9,624 nt of DNA from Candidatus Rifleibacteriota bacterium (lineage in GTDB: Bacteria; Riflebacteria; Ozemobacteria; Ozemobacterales; Ozemobacteraceae): contig JAKJFO010000156.1 in NCBI GenBank assembly GCA_022704885.1, positions 1 through 9,624 of the forward strand. Direction: 5' to 3'. A model generated the notes under the pieces. It did no database searches, was not told the origin of the DNA, and saw nothing but the letters and a program-made list of their open reading frames with translations. Of this stretch, positions 6,583-9,624 are shown in pieces. Made by a program: the position numbers and the translations under genes. The number at the start of each line of letters is the position of its first letter. Positions within the stretch are counted from its first letter, which is position 1.

Positions 6583-7080
6583 CTATTTTAAGCTGCTGAG
6601 CAAAGTGTATAGCTTGGCAATATGTATCTTTTCCTGTCTGATCAGTTCTTCGATCAATGAGCGGTTTTCGTCATCAGGGCCAAGCATGCCGAGAATGTCG
6701 CCAAAAAAGATTACGGTGTCTTTTTCGAAGCCGATGGCGTGGTATATCGCCTGTTCATCATCTTTGATTTCTCCGGCGAGTTCAGAATAAGACCGCAGAT
6801 TGGGAAATACCCGGCCATCAGACATTGCCTGTACGTAGGCATCCATTTCAGGGGTGTTGTATTCGTCGGCTATCTGGAAATCGTCAGCGCGAGTTTCTGC
6901 CAGACGATCGCGAACTTTTACAAAGATTTCAAGGTGAGATTGCTCTTCACGCACCAGAAAATTGAATATCTGTTTAACCTTTGGATTTGCAGAGCGTTCG
7001 GCCATTGCAGCAAAATATTCTTTGCCATTCTTCTCTATCTGAATAGCCAGTTCCATCAATTCATCTGCATTGATTTTCAT
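6583..7080 (-). CDS. Ferritin-like diiron protein, rubrerythrin family
   Basis: A 165-residue protein with the four-helix ferritin-like pattern. Candidate iron ligands are Glu16 or Glu21 (IEKNGKEYF), Glu46 with His49 in the first ExxH (REEQSH), Glu119 (GFEKD), and Glu150 with His153 in the second ExxH (RQEKIH). This arrangement fits the COG1633-type ferritin-like/rubrerythrin proteins, which bind a diiron centre and are linked to peroxide or iron handling. No C-terminal rubredoxin domain (no CxxC pairs) is present, so it is not a classic rubrerythrin and its electron partner is unknown. The reading frame is open up to an ATG at 7203, but I choose 7080 because AGGAG stands 8 bases upstream and the extra 41 residues would lie within the cheB coding region. 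It sits 28 bases after cheB and 7 before the sugar transferase gene. Confidence 0.92.
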   Translation of the reverse strand: MKINADELMELAIQIEKNGKEYFAAMAERSANPKVKQIFNFLVREEQSHLEIFVKVRDRLAETRADDFQIADEYNTPEMDAYVQAMSDGRVFPNLRSYSELAGEIKDDEQAIYHAIGFEKDTVIFFGDILGMLGPDDENRSLIEELIRQEKIHIAKLYTLLSSLK

Positions 7081-7088
7081 AATCCTGT

Positions 7089-7093
7089 CTCCT
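7089..7093 (-). promoter_or_regulatory. Strong ribosome binding site fixing the ferritin-like start
   Basis: The minus strand carries AGGAG followed by 8 bases and the ATG at 7080. It is the clearest Shine-Dalgarno sequence in the window and rules against the longer reading from 7203. Confidence 0.8.
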
Positions 7094-7108
7094 GTAGGTA
7101 ATAACTTT

Positions 7109-8170
7109 TTATTTAAGAGCCAGCTCGATCTCTTTGCCGATTTCATCAAGATTGAGAATACGAACGGCTGCTTCCTGCTCGAGAGCTGCTCTTGGCATGC
7201 CATAGACTACCGATGAAGCGCGATCCTGGGCGATTGTCAGCCCTCCCATGAGCTTGATGTTCTTGAGTCCGCGCACACCGTCTTCGCCCATTCCGGTCAG
7301 AATGACGCCGACAGCCTTGTGGGCAAATTCCTTGGCGGCCGAGAAAAAGAGTGTGTTGATGCAGGGGGCAAAACGGTCCTGCTCATTATTGTTCGATACT
7401 ATCGAAAAGCAGAACTTGCCATCCATACTGCGGGTGACTCTGGTCTGATGATCGCCAGGGCATATATATACGATCGAATTCTGCAGAGTTTCGCCGTCGT
7501 TGGCCTCTTTTACCTTGATGCTGCACAGCATGTTCATTCTTGAGGCAAATGCAGACGTGAAGGCTTTTGGCATGTGCTGGGCGACAATTACTGGCGCTGG
7601 CAATGCCGGGTCGAGAACGCTGAGAATTTTTTGAACAGCTGGCGGGCCACCGGTTGACGCACCAATGAAGATGGCACGGTTGATTATTTCGTCTGCCGGT
7701 GTCGAAGCGCGTTTGGCCTGCCTTTTACCGGGAATATATTCAAGTTTTACGGCTTTGGGCTGACAGCCGGCGGCTGCATGAATTTTCTGCAGCAGTTCTT
7801 CTTTGAGAGTAAGAATACTGGCAGACAAGGTCGAGCCGGGCTTGGGGACATAATCTATGGCACCCAGCTCTATTGCATCGAGTGTGGTTTTGGCTCCCTC
7901 TTTGGTCAGCGAACTGACCATCAGAACTGGCGTGGGACAAAGCCGCATGATTTCTTTCAAAGCATGCAGGCCATCCATGATTGGCATTTCAATGTCCATG
8001 GTGACGACGTCGGGGCGCAGGCGAACTACCTTTTCTACTGCTTCCCGGCCGTTGGCTGCCGACCCGACCAGTTCGATAGAAGGGTCGGAAATCAGCATTC
8101 TTTCTATTGCTGTTCGCATGAATGCGGAATCATCAACTACCAGTACTTTGATTTTTTTCTGCTCTGTCAT
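7109..8170 (-). CDS. cheB: Chemotaxis protein-glutamate methylesterase/deamidase CheB
   Basis: CheB removes methyl groups from, and deamidates, glutamine/glutamate side chains of chemoreceptors, resetting the pathway during adaptation. It acts in the cytoplasm at receptor clusters. The 353-residue protein has a receiver domain at about 7-125, with the acidic pair Asp13-Asp14, phosphoacceptor Asp59 (TMDIEMP) and Lys110 (VPKPGS), then a linker, then the methylesterase domain at about 155-350. The catalytic triad is intact: Ser162 in GASTGG, His189 in AQHMP and Asp287 in LTGMGEDG. Length and order are normal, so regulation by CheA phosphorylation is expected, although no cheA is in the window. 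The gene begins 3 bases after the cheR stop, so the two are almost surely co-translated. The ribosome binding site is weak. Confidence 0.98.
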   Translation of the reverse strand: MTEQKKIKVLVVDDSAFMRTAIERMLISDPSIELVGSAANGREAVEKVVRLRPDVVTMDIEMPIMDGLHALKEIMRLCPTPVLMVSSLTKEGAKTTLDAIELGAIDYVPKPGSTLSASILTLKEELLQKIHAAAGCQPKAVKLEYIPGKRQAKRASTPADEIINRAIFIGASTGGPPAVQKILSVLDPALPAPVIVAQHMPKAFTSAFASRMNMLCSIKVKEANDGETLQNSIVYICPGDHQTRVTRSMDGKFCFSIVSNNNEQDRFAPCINTLFFSAAKEFAHKAVGVILTGMGEDGVRGLKNIKLMGGLTIAQDRASSVVYGMPRAALEQEAAVRILNLDEIGKEIELALK

Positions 8171-8173
8171 GAT

Positions 8174-9028
8174 TTATCTGATTCCATATGGCTTTTTGTA
8201 TGCGTATATTTTTTTGTAATTAACCAGTTCAAAGTAATCAGAAACGCCCGAAAAGCATTCGCTTTCGCCTAGAAAGACGACGCCGCCCGGGTTCAGGCAT
8301 TGATAAAACTTTTCGGCCAGCTGCAGGCGCAACTGCTCGTCAAAGTAAATCAGTACGTTTCTGCAGAAGATGATATCTGACCCGGCCAGGCAATTCAACC
8401 CCCGAATATTTTTAAGGTTGAGTTTCTGCAGTGTCACCATCGCTTTTATTTCGTCAGCAACTCTGCACTCGCCCTTTTCATCTCTTTCGCCAAGCTCAAA
8501 GTCAAAGCGTTCTTCGAATAGTTTCAGTTTTTCACGCAGCGAGCGTTTGCCGTAAACCGCTTCTCTGGCTTCGGCCAGGTTCTTTGCATTGATGTCGCCG
8601 GCATTGATGGTGAATTTGAAGCCAGGGTGATGACGCTGAAAGTAATGCAGGGTCATAGCCAGCGAATAAGCTTCTTCGCCGCGTGAGCAGCCGGTGCTCC
8701 AGACTCTGACCGGTATGCCGCTGCCATGGTGTTGCTGAAGTTCAGGTAGAAGTTTTTCCAGAATGTATTCGAACTGCACCGGATTTCTGAAAAAATAGCT
8801 TTCACTTACGGTGAGTTCGGCAATCAGTTCGTCCATTGCTTTGCTGTTGTATTCAAAGCCCTCGAGAATCATTACATAGTCATCGGGACTGGTCACCCCG
8901 AAATGCTTCATCTGACTCTGTATTTTTTTGTCAACGTTGCGGCTGGTAACGCGTTCGAGTATGATGCCGGAATAACTGTGCACCAGTTCTCTGATTCGAT
9001 CAATATGTTTTGCCGCGATAACCGTCAT
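8174..9028 (-). CDS. cheR: Chemotaxis protein-glutamate O-methyltransferase CheR
   Basis: CheR methylates glutamate residues of chemoreceptors using S-adenosylmethionine, opposing CheB. The 284-residue protein has the normal two-part layout: a helical N-terminal domain (about 1-75) and a SAM-dependent methyltransferase domain. Visible motifs are ELTVSESYFFRN at 71-82, the SAM loop VWSTGCSRGEEAYSLAM at 109-125, AGDIN at 143-147, the hallmark CRNVLIYFD at 212-220 and GESE at 234-237. There is no TPR or other added domain. The C-terminal VNYKKIYAYKK stretch is usual for the family. The start ATG overlaps the rlmH stop as ATGA, and cheB follows after 3 bases. The pair forms the adaptation module, but no receptor, CheA or CheW gene is visible here. 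Confidence 0.98.
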   Translation of the reverse strand: MTVIAAKHIDRIRELVHSYSGIILERVTSRNVDKKIQSQMKHFGVTSPDDYVMILEGFEYNSKAMDELIAELTVSESYFFRNPVQFEYILEKLLPELQQHHGSGIPVRVWSTGCSRGEEAYSLAMTLHYFQRHHPGFKFTINAGDINAKNLAEAREAVYGKRSLREKLKLFEERFDFELGERDEKGECRVADEIKAMVTLQKLNLKNIRGLNCLAGSDIIFCRNVLIYFDEQLRLQLAEKFYQCLNPGGVVFLGESECFSGVSDYFELVNYKKIYAYKKPYGIR

Positions 9029-9450
9029 TCTTTGTGATAAGGCTCCCCGAACATTATCGATATGGCGCGGTAAAGCTGCTCAGAGAGCACCAGTAGTGCG
9101 AGCTGGTGATTCATGGTCAGCGGCGACAAAGAAATCTGTTCTCCGGCAGCTGCGCGCACCCTCGGGTCATGCCCGTCAGCAGCGCCAAGACAAATGGTCA
9201 GGCGGTTCAGGCCGCTTTTGATTCTGGCTTCGAGCCAGCGCACAAAGCCCATTGTGTCAAAGGTTCTGGCATGTTCGTCGAGAATGACTATGCAGTCCCG
9301 CCCGCTCAGCCTTTTGTAGAGCTCATCATGCTCCCTGCAGGCGGTGATTTCGACTGGCAGTCGTCGACTGCAGCGTTCGAGATATGATTCGACAAGCTTC
9401 TGATAAGGCTTGTCAGAAATCTTGCCGATCATCAAAATCTCGACTTTCAT
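9025..9450 (-). CDS. rlmH: 23S rRNA (pseudouridine1915-N3) methyltransferase RlmH, short form
   Basis: RlmH is a small SPOUT-fold methyltransferase that methylates a pseudouridine in helix 69 of 23S rRNA (position 1915 in E. coli), acting on assembled 70S ribosomes and using S-adenosylmethionine. Supporting motifs are the MKVEILMIGK opening, ILDEHARTFD at 56-65, the SAM-knot glycines in LGAADG at 88-93, SLSPLTMNHQ at 107-116, SEQLYRA at 123-129 and the terminal PYHKE. At 141 residues it is about 15 shorter than the usual 155-159, the missing part lying before LDE. The Arg normally found four residues after the conserved His is Leu119 here. The start codon overlaps the stop of the upstream partial gene and the stop overlaps cheR, both as ATGA. 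RlmH identity is strong, but activity is less certain because of these changes. Confidence 0.93.
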   Translation of the reverse strand: MKVEILMIGKISDKPYQKLVESYLERCSRRLPVEITACREHDELYKRLSGRDCIVILDEHARTFDTMGFVRWLEARIKSGLNRLTICLGAADGHDPRVRAAAGEQISLSPLTMNHQLALLVLSEQLYRAISIMFGEPYHKE

Positions 9451-9624
9451 CTGCTGGCTGACTTATAGGTGTTCTGACCCTTTTCATGAAAGAGAAGAGC
9501 CTGCTTCAGCGTTTCAGGCAGTCTGGCTCCAACTGTGAGTCTTTCGCCATAACTGTCCTGCTCGGTGATGCTGAAATGTGCCGCTTTAAATCTGGCTCCA
9601 GAATTCGCCAGGAACGGCTCAAGT
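9447..9624 (-). CDS. C-terminal end of an unrecognised protein (partial)
   Basis: Reading the minus strand from base 9623 gives 58 codons without a stop, ending in TGA at 9449-9447. That stop shares an ATGA with the rlmH start, the same junction type as between rlmH and cheR. The visible peptide starts LEPFLANSGA, includes HFSITEQDSYGERLTVGARLP and ends in a Lys/Ser/Arg-rich KSASR tail. I do not recognise a family. Of the other two minus-strand frames, one stops at once and the other is closed by a TGA within the stretch, so this is the likely coding frame. It is probably the upstream member of the same operon, and its start lies outside the window. Confidence 0.6.
   Translation of the reverse strand, partial: LEPFLANSGARFKAAHFSITEQDSYGERLTVGARLPETLKQALLFHEKGQNTYKSASR

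Noticed and set aside
7081..7203. N-terminal extension of the ferritin-like protein to the ATG at 7203
   Set aside because: The extra codons mostly overlap the end of cheB, the peptide does not resemble the family, and a strong AGGAG lies right before the ATG at 7080.
7778..8272. A 164-codon plus-strand open frame opposite cheB and the end of cheR
   Set aside because: It is antisense to two well-supported genes, has an odd Cys/Phe/Tyr-rich composition and shows no family pattern.

Overview
The window looks like ordinary chromosomal DNA of a Gram-negative-type (two-membrane) bacterium of roughly balanced GC. The evidence is a lipoprotein with a lipobox, a Sec-exported protein with outer-membrane-barrel character, a bactoprenol-linked sugar transferase, chemotaxis adaptation enzymes and the non-mevalonate isoprenoid enzyme Dxs. 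The species cannot be named from sequence alone. The mixed gene order would suit a poorly studied lineage, but that is a guess. I see no mobile element, CRISPR array, tRNA, rRNA or phage gene.

Left part (1-2900, plus strand): the tail of a DUF985-type cupin protein, a 129-base gap, a lipoprotein built from about five repeated carboxypeptidase-regulatory-like beta-sandwich modules, and, overlapping its end, an exported protein that ends in Phe and has barrel-like strands. The last two look like a translationally coupled cell-envelope pair of unknown function.

Right part (2905-9624, minus strand, read right to left): the C-terminus of an unknown protein, then rlmH, cheR, cheB, a ferritin-like diiron protein gene, a polyprenyl glycosylphosphotransferase gene and a small DUF1858 gene. 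These are joined by 4-base ATGA overlaps, an 11-base overlap and gaps of at most 28 bases, so they are probably one transcription unit whose promoter lies beyond the right edge. A 109-base gap follows, carrying a good extended -10 promoter facing dxs, and dxs then runs convergently into the left block with only 4 bases between the stop codons.

Together the minus-strand genes cover ribosome maturation (RlmH), receptor methylation and demethylation (CheR/CheB), probable iron or peroxide chemistry (ferritin-like), initiation of surface polysaccharide synthesis (sugar transferase) and isoprenoid precursor supply (Dxs, which ultimately feeds the undecaprenyl carrier used by the sugar transferase). 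No clearly new system is visible. The most unusual items are the uncharacterised envelope pair, the mixed operon, and a short RlmH lacking a usually conserved arginine.
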